Origin: an uncultured Rhodopila sp.
Lineage (GTDB): Bacteria > Pseudomonadota > Alphaproteobacteria > Acetobacterales > Acetobacteraceae
Direction: 5' to 3'
Assembly (NCBI GenBank): GCA_903851415.1
Contig: CAINOE010000107.1
Span: 1-64,000, forward strand
Length of the DNA: 64,000 nt
The notes beneath the pieces are model-generated. The model searched no databases. It had not been told where the DNA came from and was given only the letters and a program-made list of their open reading frames with translations. Shown here in pieces: positions 45,188 through 54,359 of this stretch (the stretch's first letter is position 1; each line of letters starts with the position of its first letter). Position numbers and translations under genes: made by a program.

Positions 45188-46387
45188 ATGAACGGCCCCG
45201 TTATCGAATTGGACGCGGAAGCGGCCATCGGCCATCTGATGCGGTTCCTCCGGGTCGACGGCGTTACCGGGCAGGAGGCGAACATCGCCGCCGCGGTGAT
45301 CGATGAACTCAGGAAGGCCGGTGTCCCGGAGTCCGCGATCCGGTTCGACGACGCCAACACGCGCATTCCGCTGCCGACGGAGACCGGCAACCTGATCGTC
45401 GAGTTGCCAGGCACGCGGCCTGGTGCGCGCGTGCTGTTCTCGACCCATTTGGACACTGTGCCGCTGTGTGCGGGCGCCAGGCCCGAGCGGCGGGGCGACC
45501 GGATTGTTTCCGACGGAACGACGGCCCTCGGCGGCGACAACCGCACGGGCTGTGCCATGCTGGTCACGATCGTCGAGACTCTGCTGAAGCACGATCTTCC
45601 CCACCCGCCGATCACGCTCCTGTTCACCGTTCGCGAGGAAAGCGGCCTGCACGGGTCCAGGGAGATGGATCCCAGGGTGCTGGGCGGTCCGGCGATGTGT
45701 TTCAACGTGGACGGCAAGCTTGCCAGCGAACTGATCGTCGGCGCGGTGGGACAGGAGAACTGGGAGGTCGAGATCATCGGCCGCGCGTCACATGCCGGTG
45801 TCGCACCCGAGAAGGGAATCTCCGCCACCCTGGTCGGCGCCATCGGGCTCGCCGAAGCCAGCAAAGCCGGCTGGTTCGGCAAGGTTGTGAAACCGGATGG
45901 GACGGGCACCAGCAACATCGGAATCTTCGGCGGACGCCCCGGTCAGCCGGCCGGCGACGCGACCAATGTCGTGACCGACTATGCCTTCCTCAAGGGCGAG
46001 GCGCGCGCTCCGGAAGCGGCGTTCGCGGCCCGGATCACCGAGGGCTACAGGGAAGCATTTGCCACAGCACAGGGGATGGTCAAGGATGCGGATGGTGCCG
46101 TCGCCCGGGTGACCTTCAGCCACACAGCCGCCTATCCCCCGTTCCGGCTCGACCAAGCCAGTGCGGTGGTCGAGGTCGCCGCTCGCGGCGTGAGATCGCT
46201 GGGCCTTGAGCCGGTTTTTCTGTTTTCGAACGGCGGTCTCGACGCCAACTGGCTTGACAGGCACGGCATACCCACCGTGACCATCGGCGCCGGCCAGTTC
46301 GAGATCCATACGGTGGACGAGTATGTCGATCTTACAGAATACGTCAAATGCTGCCGCCTGGCGGTCACCTTGGCAACCATCGCTTAG
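45188..46387 (+). CDS. M20 family zinc peptidase, peptidase T-like
   Basis: A 399-residue di-zinc exopeptidase. Motifs are VLFSTHLDTVPLC (metal His and catalytic Asp), LGGDNRTGCAML (bridging Asp), TVREESGLHGS (catalytic and metal Glu), FNVDGK (metal Asp) and, near the end, FEIHTVDEYV (metal His). The lid domain starts at about AVGQENWEVEIIGRASHAG. It resembles peptidase T or M20/M28 tripeptidases. AAGGA lies 10 bases before the ATG. It is an isolated gene behind a decayed region. Confidence 0.92.
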   Translation: MNGPVIELDAEAAIGHLMRFLRVDGVTGQEANIAAAVIDELRKAGVPESAIRFDDANTRIPLPTETGNLIVELPGTRPGARVLFSTHLDTVPLCAGARPERRGDRIVSDGTTALGGDNRTGCAMLVTIVETLLKHDLPHPPITLLFTVREESGLHGSREMDPRVLGGPAMCFNVDGKLASELIVGAVGQENWEVEIIGRASHAGVAPEKGISATLVGAIGLAEASKAGWFGKVVKPDGTGTSNIGIFGGRPGQPAGDATNVVTDYAFLKGEARAPEAAFAARITEGYREAFATAQGMVKDADGAVARVTFSHTAAYPPFRLDQASAVVEVAARGVRSLGLEPVFLFSNGGLDANWLDRHGIPTVTIGAGQFEIHTVDEYVDLTEYVKCCRLAVTLATIA

Positions 46388-46556
46388 GCTCTGTCGCGTC
46401 CGGGGGGGATGACATCGTTTCGGCCGGTGCGTTTCTGACGGGCGCGTCCGTCAGTGCCGCCCACCTCCGGGGGTCATCGCCACACCCGACGGGCCGTTTG
46501 ACGACCAGCGAAGCTCTTCAACCTGATGATGCGGGCGCTTCGCCTGAAGCGGGCGC

Positions 46557-48248
46557 CTACTGCGACTTTACGAGACCGGAGAAGCCTGCAAACGCCAGCA
46601 AACCCAGTACCAGGCCCGCAATCCTCTGCAGATACTCGAACAGCTTGCTGGCGAACCCCAGATCGAAACGTGTATCAGGAGACCAGTAGTCGCGCTGTCC
46701 CGTCTCAAGGCCAGGGATCACGGCCTCAAGTGAATATATCCACGCATTGAATTTCGGAAAGCTCTGCGCTTCGGGTTGCTTCAGGAAGCAGTCAATCTGC
46801 GCCTGGCCGGAGACGGCCAACCCCGGACGCCGCTGGTTGAGGGACGGCAGGGACCTTTCCTCGGTTGTCGGCACGCCGCACAGGACCCATTCCGGGGAAC
46901 GCAAGTAAACGGAGATGTTGGGCCGCAACTGTTCTTGTGCCTGGACTGCTGTCAGCAGCACTACCCCGGCCAACCAAAACAGCAGGAGCCACACGAAGGA
47001 TCGCAGCGGATGAAGCCCATAGCCGACCGTGATCGCGAGCAGAAAGTCCTTTAGAAAAAGGAAGGCCCGCTGCATCGGCCCCTTTGCTCTGGCGCGGCGG
47101 GCCAGGCGCTGCAGACGCTCTTTCTCGAACAGGATCGTGCGCGCAGCCTCCTGGTGGCCCATTTCACCCAGGACCGCGCTGAGCTGCTCATACGGTTGCG
47201 GCCAGAAATCTTCTCCCCAACGTTCGGGATCCTGGCGCGACAGCCAGTCAAGCCGCGTGGGAGCATCGACGGGGCTACCAACGAAGCCGCCGTAACGGAA
47301 CCTGTTCAGCAGCAGATCACCATGTTTCGGCCAACTTGCAGGCTCGTCGACGACGGTGCCGGCATAGGCCCCGACCAGGCCCAGCGCGCCGTTCACTTTT
47401 GCTTCCTGCCGTAAGAAGAACGCGCCTTCAATTCTGATCCGGTTCAGTGTGAGCGCGCGAGCGCCCCGCGCTTCGAATGCGCCGCTTTCTATTCGAAGAT
47501 CTCCGCTCACCCTCGTACCGATAAAGCTCGCTTCCCCTATGATCCGGGTTTCGTGCAAGACAATATCGCCCCCAACGGTCACGCCGTCGGCTGCAAGGGC
47601 AACGCTCCCGTCCCCGTCGATCAGTGCCCCCACCAAGCTCAGGTCGCCCGTCAGCCGCGCGCCGGACACTTTCACCAGGCCGCGAAAGCGGCAGCCGCGC
47701 AACGTCAGGTCGCCTCGGATGGTTGCATAGGACACGTCCAATGCCACGTCCCTATCTTTCGTGATCGACGAGCCGTCCAGGATGAGCTCTCCTTCAAGAC
47801 GCGCGCCACGCATGTCGATCGTGCCCCCGATCTCGACCGCGCGAAGGGTAATGCCTCCCCTTGATTCAAGCCGCCGCGCGATCAGGCCGGGCAGTACGGA
47901 TCCGTCGAGCAACACCGTGTCCACCGCCGCCGATTGCAGGTTTATTGCAGCCTCGAACCGGCAGTCCGCGAGCGCGATGTCGCGCAGGATGCGACAGCCG
48001 TGCAGATCGAGCGTTCCGGTCACCCACGCTCCCCTGAGCCGCAATCCCTTTTCGTGGAGGCGAGGCCCATCCGGGCCGCCAAGGAGGATAATGCGAAGCA
48101 GGCTGGCACGGATGGCACACGCCTCATCGCCTTCGGCAGGCAGACCGCCGTCGCCGCATTTATGATAGAAGTCGCTATCCAACGCAGCGAGCAACTGTTG
48201 TTCAGGGTGCGTGAGCGCACCGAACTCGGTCAGGTTCCTGGGTGTCAT
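46557..48248 (-). CDS. Membrane protein with pentapeptide/beta-helix-like repeats
   Basis: A 563-residue protein starting MTPRNLTEFGALTHPEQQLL. Residues 55-330 are regular repeats of the kind GLRLRGAWVTGTLDLHGCRI and GTIDMRGARLEGELILDGSS, with strong alternation typical of a right-handed beta-helix or pentapeptide solenoid. A linker with DWLSRQDPERWGEDFWPQPY leads to a helical part, two membrane helices (LHPLRSFVWLLLFWLAGVVL and RIAGLVLGLLAFAGF) and an extracytoplasmic loop between. Such proteins are sometimes misnamed membrane oxidoreductases. The frame runs on upstream into a different, truncated gene. Confidence 0.65.
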   Translation of the reverse strand: MTPRNLTEFGALTHPEQQLLAALDSDFYHKCGDGGLPAEGDEACAIRASLLRIILLGGPDGPRLHEKGLRLRGAWVTGTLDLHGCRILRDIALADCRFEAAINLQSAAVDTVLLDGSVLPGLIARRLESRGGITLRAVEIGGTIDMRGARLEGELILDGSSITKDRDVALDVSYATIRGDLTLRGCRFRGLVKVSGARLTGDLSLVGALIDGDGSVALAADGVTVGGDIVLHETRIIGEASFIGTRVSGDLRIESGAFEARGARALTLNRIRIEGAFFLRQEAKVNGALGLVGAYAGTVVDEPASWPKHGDLLLNRFRYGGFVGSPVDAPTRLDWLSRQDPERWGEDFWPQPYEQLSAVLGEMGHQEAARTILFEKERLQRLARRARAKGPMQRAFLFLKDFLLAITVGYGLHPLRSFVWLLLFWLAGVVLLTAVQAQEQLRPNISVYLRSPEWVLCGVPTTEERSLPSLNQRRPGLAVSGQAQIDCFLKQPEAQSFPKFNAWIYSLEAVIPGLETGQRDYWSPDTRFDLGFASKLFEYLQRIAGLVLGLLAFAGFSGLVKSQ

Positions 48249-49211
48249 CGGTTGAGGAAGTCTACTCCCGGCGCGTGCATCGTGCTCTGACGTTTCCTCT
48301 CCGACCCGCAGTCGCGGGCACTTCCCTCGGACTGTAGCCCGACACAAGGCTCCGGATCGGCACGCCTGCTGGCGCAACGCCTGCGCGGCTGCCGCGCCGA
48401 GCCGCCATGCCGGCACCTCCGCCGAACCGGGCAGTACCCCGGGCGCGAGCCGAACCATGTTCCGCGGATCGGATGCATATCCGCCGGTCTCGGCGCGATG
48501 GCTCAACTCCGCCGCCGAGGGCAACCCGCCGTCGCCCCCGGGGACGTCGGCCGCCAGCTCTTCCACCGCCTGTTCACCGAGGATTTGCGCATCGGCCAGA
48601 AGCTGATCAACCGCCGCCTCGGATGCCTCGTCCGGGTCCTGCCCCATCAGCGCCTCGAGCCGCCGACGCCGAGCCACATCACGGTCGCGCCGTTCCTCGG
48701 TCAGTTCGGACCAAAGGCGGTCGAGATTGGTATCACCCACCGCCCGATCGCGCAGCCGACCGATGATCTGCGGCACGAGGCGATCGAGAGCCTGCTCGAA
48801 GTGTTCGGACGGCACGACGCAGGGATGCGCGCCCAGGTAGCGGAACGGCCTGGCGTCCGGGCGCACGGAAGGCTCCGCGTGCAGCACGGTCCGCACGCCA
48901 TCCGACCAGATCGCCAGGTTCGGCCAGACATAGCCCTCCCCGATAGCCGTCATCCTGTGCGCGCGCCACCAGTCCGGCGCCCTCGTGCGCGGCTCATGGC
49001 GCAGCCGCCACCAGTTCCAGGCGAACCATTCGGCCGCGTGATAGCCCGAGACGAGCGGCCCGGCGCGATAGCCGGCCACGAACGAATCAAGGCCGGCGGT
49101 CAGCTCGGCAACCCTGCAGCGGATGGTGAACAGACCAAAGCACGCCCGTTCCTCAGCCGAACCGTCTTCGAGCCGCTCCGGCGCCAGCGATATCTCTAGG
49201 CTTGCGGGCAT
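48249..49211 (-). pseudogene. Truncated ImmA/IrrE-associated gene (N-terminal part only)
   Basis: About 321 codons from MPASLEISLAPERLEDG. It matches, from memory, the N-terminal half of proteins annotated as ImmA/IrrE family metallo-endopeptidases: HAAEWFAWNWWRLRHEPR, AHRMTAIGEGYVWPN, and VPAWRLGAAAAQALRQQ. The peptidase-like C-terminal half is absent; after LRQQ the sequence becomes arginine-rich and joins, in frame and without a stop, the beta-helix membrane gene. The start follows GGAG. Whether a fused 884-residue protein is made is unknown. Confidence 0.6.
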
Positions 49212-49384
49212 CGCTTTCTCCACTCGGCCAGGATGTAGCGTCGCATCTCGACCTCATCCTCGCCGAGCCGGTAGCCATGATAGGCGGTATCCGGCGGTTT
49301 TGTCTTCGCCTCATAGACTTCGCCGCCGTCGTCAACCGCCCAGACATATTTCGGGATGCCGTCATCGCCAGGGCGGCTGACCAT
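49196..49384 (-). CDS. Small conserved protein paired with ImmA/IrrE-associated genes
   Basis: A 62-residue product with IPKYVWAVDDGGEVYEAKTK and YHGYRLGEDEVEMRRYIL then EWRKRC. I recall similar small products encoded just upstream of the ImmA/IrrE-like gene type seen here. Its stop overlaps the start of that gene by 16 bases, so they are translationally coupled. Function unknown. Confidence 0.6.
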   Translation of the reverse strand: MVSRPGDDGIPKYVWAVDDGGEVYEAKTKPPDTAYHGYRLGEDEVEMRRYILAEWRKRCPQA

Positions 49385-49419
49385 ACCCGCCAGAACGGCG
49401 ATCAGGGCTTAGGCAGATA

Positions 49420-50403
49420 TCAAATCGGATTTTCTTTTTGAACGGGTTGTGAGGTTGGAGCAGGAGCTGGTTTGTCATGCGCTGCTCGTGCTTGGATCGC
49501 AATGAGTATGAAGTGGTTCAAAACACTACGCTCGATTTCGTTCATGATTCGGTCACCCGCCCCTGGGTCCCCGTGCTGTCTATTATAGATCTGCTCGACG
49601 GCTTCTCGTTGCTGCCGGCAAGCCGCATAAGCGGCGCGAACAATAATTACCGCCGGTTCCGTCGAAACCAGGGCCAAGCCCGTGACGTTTGCTGCGAGGC
49701 AATCGCGCCATTTGCCAAGGGCGGCATCCTCTTCGTGTTTCAGATTTGCCTGATCCTCTGCCTGCCGCTTGGAATCTATCTCTTGTTTCCTGGCAAAGTA
49801 GACTTTTGCCCGCTTCCAGTTTTCTACATGCTCTGCGATAAGGGCCTCGCTCCGCGCCAAATCTTGTTGCGACGCCGGCAGGCTCACAAAGTCTGAAACA
49901 CACTCGTGAATAATGGATTCGATTATTTGCTGAGTTTCGACGGGCAAGCGCCTCATATCCAGAGCAGAAAACCCTATTCTTTTCTCTGGATAGCCATCAA
50001 TAATTGCGTCAATTTTGGACTTCGTGCCATCGTCCAAAGCGCCGAGGTCTCCGGCGCCAAAATCATTAAAGATGCTGTTGACCGCCTCCCGGCCTCGGCC
50101 GGCATCATCCTTTGGCATTACGGTCACCTGGGAGGTTATTTTCGGCGGTCGGCCCCCGGCTCCAGCCCACCACTTTGCTACGAGTTTGTTGGCACTATTG
50201 TCGAAACACAGCGTTCGTTCCGAATCATATTTCACAGGGGCGACGTATGGCGCACCCGGGATGTCAGAGACATAGAAACGGGTGGGGGGTGCGCTACGGG
50301 CTGTTAACGGAACCATCATGGTCGTTGCACCAAGCGACGCGCAAATACCCAGCGCGATGCACGACGGGCGAAATCGAATGGGCCATGCCCACCAGCTACA
50401 CAT
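49420..50403 (-). CDS. Exported protein of unknown function
   Basis: A 327-residue product. The strong ribosome site GAGGAGG supports the start MCSWWAWPIRFRPS, and residues 14-36 form a signal peptide. The mature part has conserved-looking segments SERTLCFDNSANKLVAKWWA and IGFSALDMRRLPVETQQIIE, then a long charged helical region (about 190-235, many E/K/R/Q, possibly coiled coil). The tail is proline-rich. Base composition is lower in GC than neighbours, which suggests recent arrival. No family recognised. Confidence 0.62.
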   Translation of the reverse strand: MCSWWAWPIRFRPSCIALGICASLGATTMMVPLTARSAPPTRFYVSDIPGAPYVAPVKYDSERTLCFDNSANKLVAKWWAGAGGRPPKITSQVTVMPKDDAGRGREAVNSIFNDFGAGDLGALDDGTKSKIDAIIDGYPEKRIGFSALDMRRLPVETQQIIESIIHECVSDFVSLPASQQDLARSEALIAEHVENWKRAKVYFARKQEIDSKRQAEDQANLKHEEDAALGKWRDCLAANVTGLALVSTEPAVIIVRAAYAACRQQREAVEQIYNRQHGDPGAGDRIMNEIERSVLNHFILIAIQARAAHDKPAPAPTSQPVQKENPI

Positions 50404-50725
50404 TCTTGCCTCCTCGCCAACCCGGAAGATTCTGCATCAGACCGGTGTAAGTTGGCAACATATGGACGAAGGGGTCGGGGTTAGGTCATGCGGACGTCGA
50501 AGCTTTCGCAGTCTTCAAGCCGTCGTGTATTTGGCCGGCACCGATCGCCGCCGACGTCGCGCGTTCCCATGGACAAAGTTGGCGCCTGATTCCGGTCGCG
50601 GCGCGGGGCGCAACACGCCCTTACCGGCGCGCCAATCCAGGACTTCGCCTTAATCGTCATCTGACAAAATAAACCCATCGAAAAAGCCATCGTATCGGTA
50701 TCGTCAGGCTTAGCCCGCTTCCCCC
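50404..50725. other. Intergenic region without a recognisable gene
   Basis: 322 bases between the exported protein gene and the inositol monophosphatase gene. Only short frames are present and none resembles a known family. The promoter of the exported protein should lie near 50410-50460. Confidence 0.45.
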
Positions 50726-51526
50726 TCACGAAAAAACCACCGCCCGCGGCAACCCCGGCAAGTCCGACCACACCGCCGCCATCCCCGGCGCACACGCAAA
50801 GATCCCGTTCCCAGTCGCCGCCCCATCCCCCGCCAGGAAGTCGCTGACCGCGGCCCCGGCCTCGCGCAGGATCGCCAGCGCGGCGGCCACGTCCCACAGA
50901 TTGATGTGCAGCTCCGCATACCCGTCCAGCCGGCCGATGGCCACATCGACCAGTCCGAGCGCGCCCGACCCGCCGTGCCGCAGGCTGGACCCGCCGGCCA
51001 GCACCCGCTCGCAGACCGCGAGATACGCGGCGGCGGTGCGGCGGCGGGACCAGCCCACCTCCATGATCGCCTGTTTCGGATCGCAGGTTTCCGCCGCCCG
51101 GATCGCCACGCCGTTCAGGAACGCCCCCTGCCCCCGCCGCGCGCTGACAATCTCCCCCACCGTCGGCGCGGCGATCACGCCAATCAGCGGCGTGTCGCCC
51201 TCCAGGCAGGCGACCGAGATGCAGAACCGGGTGGCGCCCCGAGCATAGTTGGAGGTCCCGTCGATCGGGTCGATCACCCAGCGAAGGCTGCCGCCGCGGG
51301 AGACGCCGCCCTCCTCGCCCTGGAACCCGTCTCCCGGAAACGCGGCGCCAAGCGCGCCGGAGAGAAACCGCTCGACCGCGCGATCGGCCTCGGTGACCCA
51401 GTCCTGCCAGCCCTTCAGCGCGCCACGGCCGGACCCGGGGGCGGGACGCATGGCCATCGCCATCGCCGCGGCCTCATTGGCCAGGCGCAGCGCCGCATCC
51501 AGCCGCCGTTGCAGCGCCTCCGTCAC
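50726..51526 (-). CDS. Inositol monophosphatase family protein
   Basis: A 266-residue metal-dependent phosphatase of the IMPase/CysQ/histidinol-phosphatase superfamily. The metal motifs are GFQGEEGG (Glu), WVIDPIDGTSNYARG (Asp-x-Asp-Gly) and, late, INLWDVAAALAI (Asp). The substrate could be myo-inositol 1-phosphate, histidinol phosphate or PAP. The start overlaps the stop of the upstream gene by 4 bases. Confidence 0.9.
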   Translation of the reverse strand: MTEALQRRLDAALRLANEAAAMAMAMRPAPGSGRGALKGWQDWVTEADRAVERFLSGALGAAFPGDGFQGEEGGVSRGGSLRWVIDPIDGTSNYARGATRFCISVACLEGDTPLIGVIAAPTVGEIVSARRGQGAFLNGVAIRAAETCDPKQAIMEVGWSRRRTAAAYLAVCERVLAGGSSLRHGGSGALGLVDVAIGRLDGYAELHINLWDVAAALAILREAGAAVSDFLAGDGAATGNGIFACAPGMAAVWSDLPGLPRAVVFS

Positions 51527-52233
51527 ACCGAAGGATCAGGAATGATCGGCCCGGTCGAGGGCGGCGGTTCCGGCTCCGGCGGCGTGTCGAACGGCTCATC
51601 GTCCGGCGGCAGGTCGGACGGATCGATCTCCCCGGCCCCGGGGTTTATCGGCGGCGGGGGCGGCGCCGGGCTGCGGACGTTCAGCCAGGCCGCGAGGCTT
51701 TCGGCCCGCTGCAGGCCGGTATCGACCGCCGCCATGGTGCCGGACAGGTCTTCCGAGTCGTCCTTGTCCCAGGCGCGAACCGCCTGCAGCCAGACGCCGA
51801 ACAGGCCGCGGACCTGGATGGCCCCCTTCAGGCCGGTGGCCTCGACACCGGCCGCCTGAAGCATCCACCGCATGCTGCCCCGGGTCGCGCAAGCCACCAG
51901 CAGCGCCAGCGACGGTTCGGCCGGCAGCGCGCGCAGGATCGCCTTCACCCCGTCGCGATGCGCCTGGAAGGTGTCGAAACGCCGCATCAGCAGATCGAAC
52001 AGCTTGTCGCGAACCGATCCCTCGGACGGGGCGTCCTTGAGCGCCGTCTCATCAGCCAATCGCCCGAAGCGCAGCAGGATCGACGCGCGGGAGGGGAACC
52101 GCGCCCGCGCCTCCGGTAAGGACAGCCCGGCGGCGCGGGCGGCAGCGGCGGCGTTGGTCTTGTGCCAGCCATCCTCCGCGGCGATGCGGAAGGCGGCGGC
52201 GATCAGCGCGGAGTCGAATTCGGTGTCTGTCAT
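51523..52233 (-). CDS. TetR/COQ9-like protein
   Basis: A 236-residue helical protein. The first 55 residues form a TetR-type helix-turn-helix (ALIAAAFRIAAEDGWHKTNA then AAAARAAGLSLPEARARFPS). The rest is helical and resembles the ligand domain of COQ9/TetR proteins, with RGLFGVWLQAVRAWDKDDSE. The C-terminal 45 residues are proline/glutamate-rich and disordered. COQ9-like members help ubiquinone synthesis by binding lipids, which would fit ubiK nearby; a regulator is the alternative. The start is MTDTEF. Confidence 0.6.
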   Translation of the reverse strand: MTDTEFDSALIAAAFRIAAEDGWHKTNAAAAARAAGLSLPEARARFPSRASILLRFGRLADETALKDAPSEGSVRDKLFDLLMRRFDTFQAHRDGVKAILRALPAEPSLALLVACATRGSMRWMLQAAGVEATGLKGAIQVRGLFGVWLQAVRAWDKDDSEDLSGTMAAVDTGLQRAESLAAWLNVRSPAPPPPPINPGAGEIDPSDLPPDDEPFDTPPEPEPPPSTGPIIPDPSV

Positions 52234-52264
52234 GCCGGCAAAATAGGACGGCCGGCCGTTTCGC

Positions 52265-53083
52265 TCAACCGGCGAGTTCGCGAGACCGCCGGGTCGCCGC
52301 CGCAATCGCCTGCGACATGGCTATCGGCCAGGCGTCCTGGTCCATCAGCACGGACAGCGCCTCGGCCGTGGTGCCGCCCGGGCTGGTGACGGCCTTGCGC
52401 AGGGCGGCGGCGTCCTCCGGACTGGCGGCCAGCAGCGCGCCGGAGCCGGCGACGGTCTGCCGGGCAAGCAGCCGGGCCAGACCGGGCGGGATACCCTGCT
52501 CGATCGCCGCCTGCTCCATCAGCTCGGCCAGCAGGAAGACATAGGCGGGACCGCTGCCGGAGACGGCGGTGACGGGATCGAGCAGCGCTTCGTCCTCAAC
52601 CCGGGCGACGGCGCCGATGGCGCGCAGCAGGCGGTCGCACAGCGCGGCCTGGGCGGTGGAGACGCCGGGTCCGGGGCAGTAGACGGTGACGCCCTGGCGG
52701 ACGGCGGCGGGGGTATTGGGCATGGCGCGGACGATCGCGGCGGTCGGCCCGAGCAAGGCGTGGATGCCGGCAACGGTGCGCCCGGCCATGATCGACAGGA
52801 AGACGCTGCTGCCGGCGAAGCGGGCGTAGGCCGGCAGGGTGGCGGCGGCGTTCTGCGGTTTGACCGCGAGCACCACCGCAGCCGGAGCGAAATCGGCTGG
52901 GATATGCGCGGCATCGGCCAGCACGGTCAGGTCGGCTCCGGCGAAGCCGGCGGCCGAGGGTGACGGGTCAACGGCGATGGACGGCGCCAGCCCCTCCTCC
53001 CGCCAGCCGGCCAGCATTGCGCCGCCCATGCGGCCGCAGCCGACAAGCAGGATGGGAGGGATGCAACCGGCGGTGCTGGTCAT
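52265..53083 (-). CDS. proC: Pyrroline-5-carboxylate reductase
   Basis: A 272-residue enzyme making proline from pyrroline-5-carboxylate with NAD(P)H. The Rossmann start ILLVGCGRMGGAMLAGW, AVKPQNAAATLP, the middle IVRAMPNTPAAVRQGVTVY and the C-terminal signature TAVSGSGPAYVFLLAELMEQ with SPGGTTAEAL near the end are all typical. The next gene on the strand, the TetR/COQ9-like gene, starts 31 bases after the stop. A family B repeat lies just upstream. Confidence 0.95.
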   Translation of the reverse strand: MTSTAGCIPPILLVGCGRMGGAMLAGWREEGLAPSIAVDPSPSAAGFAGADLTVLADAAHIPADFAPAAVVLAVKPQNAAATLPAYARFAGSSVFLSIMAGRTVAGIHALLGPTAAIVRAMPNTPAAVRQGVTVYCPGPGVSTAQAALCDRLLRAIGAVARVEDEALLDPVTAVSGSGPAYVFLLAELMEQAAIEQGIPPGLARLLARQTVAGSGALLAASPEDAAALRKAVTSPGGTTAEALSVLMDQDAWPIAMSQAIAAATRRSRELAG

Positions 53084-53132
53084 TTTCTGGATTTGCTTGC
53101 CCGTGGTGTGGTGGCGTGAAGGTGGCCTACCC

Positions 53133-53237
53133 CCGTGTCATGGCCGGATCTGGTCCGGCCATCCACGACTTACGGAGAGTGGCCGGGCAAAGTCGTGGAT
53201 GGCCGGGCCAGGCCCGGGCAAGACACGAAGGACGATG
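53133..53237. repeat. Dispersed repeat, family B (inverted relative to 28672)
   Basis: Starts CCCGTGTCATGGCCGG and ends GCCCGGGCAAGACACGAAGG with ACGATG. Its reverse complement lines up with 28672-28776 over the whole length, including ATCGTCCTTnGTGTCTTG and CGTGGATGGCCGG. It sits between proC and the YbjN gene. Confidence 0.75.
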
Positions 53238-53256
53238 CCGCGGTCGAACCGCGTCG

Positions 53257-53760
53257 TCACGCCTCCCCCACGCAATCCAGCATCGCGGCGGCCAGCGCCT
53301 CGGCCGGCGCCTTGCCCCCCCACAGCACGAACTGGAACGCCGGAAAGAACCGCTCGCACTCGGTCAGCGCGATGTCGATCATGTCCTCCATGCTTTCGGC
53401 CGACGCACCCGGCGCGCCGCGCAGCAGCACCGCGTGGCGGAACACCGGCATCCCGTCCTCCGACTCCAGGCCGAAATGCCCCAGCCAGAGCTTCTCGTTG
53501 GCCAGCGCCAGCAGTTCGTACAAAGCTCCGCGCTGCTTCTCCGGCACCTTCAGGTCGAAGGCGCAGGTGAAGTGCATCACGCTGATTTCGTGCGACCAGT
53601 TGAAATACAGGCCGTAATCGCACCAGTGGCCGGGCGCCTCGGCGGCCATCTCGGATTCGCTGCGGCGGTCGAACACCCAGTCGTTCGCGGCGACAATTTG
53701 CTCCATGATGTCGAGGGGGTTGGCGGCGTTGTCCACGGCCGAGGAAAGCGAGACTGACAT
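53257..53760 (-). CDS. YbjN domain-containing protein
   Basis: A 167-residue protein of the YbjN-like sensory fold. It has NPLDIMEQIVAANDWVFDRR, the WCDYGLYFNWSHEISVMHFT strand pair, FDLKVPEKQRGALYELLALA and the late FQFVLWGGKAPAEAL. YbjN-type proteins resemble type III secretion chaperones in fold; no secretion genes are near, so the partner is unknown. The start MSVSLSS follows GGGAG; the frame continuing to 53865 is not supported. Confidence 0.82.
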   Translation of the reverse strand: MSVSLSSAVDNAANPLDIMEQIVAANDWVFDRRSESEMAAEAPGHWCDYGLYFNWSHEISVMHFTCAFDLKVPEKQRGALYELLALANEKLWLGHFGLESEDGMPVFRHAVLLRGAPGASAESMEDMIDIALTECERFFPAFQFVLWGGKAPAEALAAAMLDCVGEA

Positions 53761-53983
53761 GCGGGGTCTCCCGTCAAAAGGAAGGCCGAGCGTGGCCTTC
53801 ACCCCCGGGATAGTGTTGCAGCCGGAACACATGGCCGGCGCGTCGAGTCTCTCGGAGTTGGCCACTGCCGGAGCCTATTCACGTGTCAGGCCGCGCCGCA
53901 AGAGCGATGACTTCTTTTTTCATGAAACTTCAGGTGTCTTTTTTTCCATGTTGCGGCTGACCCGACATTGTCTCATTCCGATG

Positions 53984-54295
53984 TCAAACTTCCTCTGATC
54001 CGACGGCATCGGTGTCGGTGATCTCGAGCGCGGCGACCCGCGCCTCCAAGGCCGAAAGCCGGGCTTCCAACGCGATCACGTGCGCTTCGGCGGCCTCCTG
54101 GCCGTTGCGCGCATGAGCGGCGAGTTCCTGCACCGCCTCGAATTCCTCCCGCCGGACGAGGTCCATGCGCTGAAGGATGTCGTCCACGCGGGCGCGCACG
54201 ACCGACTCGGCTTCCTCCCGCAGCCCCGCCAGAGCGGAGATCGCACCGCCGGCGACGCCGGCAATGTCATCGAAAAATCTCGGCCGATCGGCCAT
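53984..54295 (-). CDS. ubiK: UbiK family ubiquinone biosynthesis accessory factor
   Basis: A 103-residue membrane-fusogenic protein (BMFP/YqiC). It has MADRPRFFDDIAGVAGGAIS, the amphipathic first helix, LREEAESVVRARVDDILQRM, DLVRREEFEAVQELAAHARN and a C-terminal coiled coil rich in E, A and L. UbiK helps assemble the Ubi complex for ubiquinone synthesis. It is divergent from hldD with 64 bases between. Confidence 0.85.
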   Translation of the reverse strand: MADRPRFFDDIAGVAGGAISALAGLREEAESVVRARVDDILQRMDLVRREEFEAVQELAAHARNGQEAAEAHVIALEARLSALEARVAALEITDTDAVGSEEV

Positions 54296-54359
54296 GAGGG
54301 TGTGCTCCTGTTGTGAAACGGCTTTGCCGGCCGCAGCGTGACCCGTATATAGCGCAACC

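Noticed and set aside
49502-50307. Plus-strand frames opposite the exported protein gene
   Set aside because: Short, without ribosome sites, and the minus-strand frame has a strong GAGGAGG site and a signal peptide.
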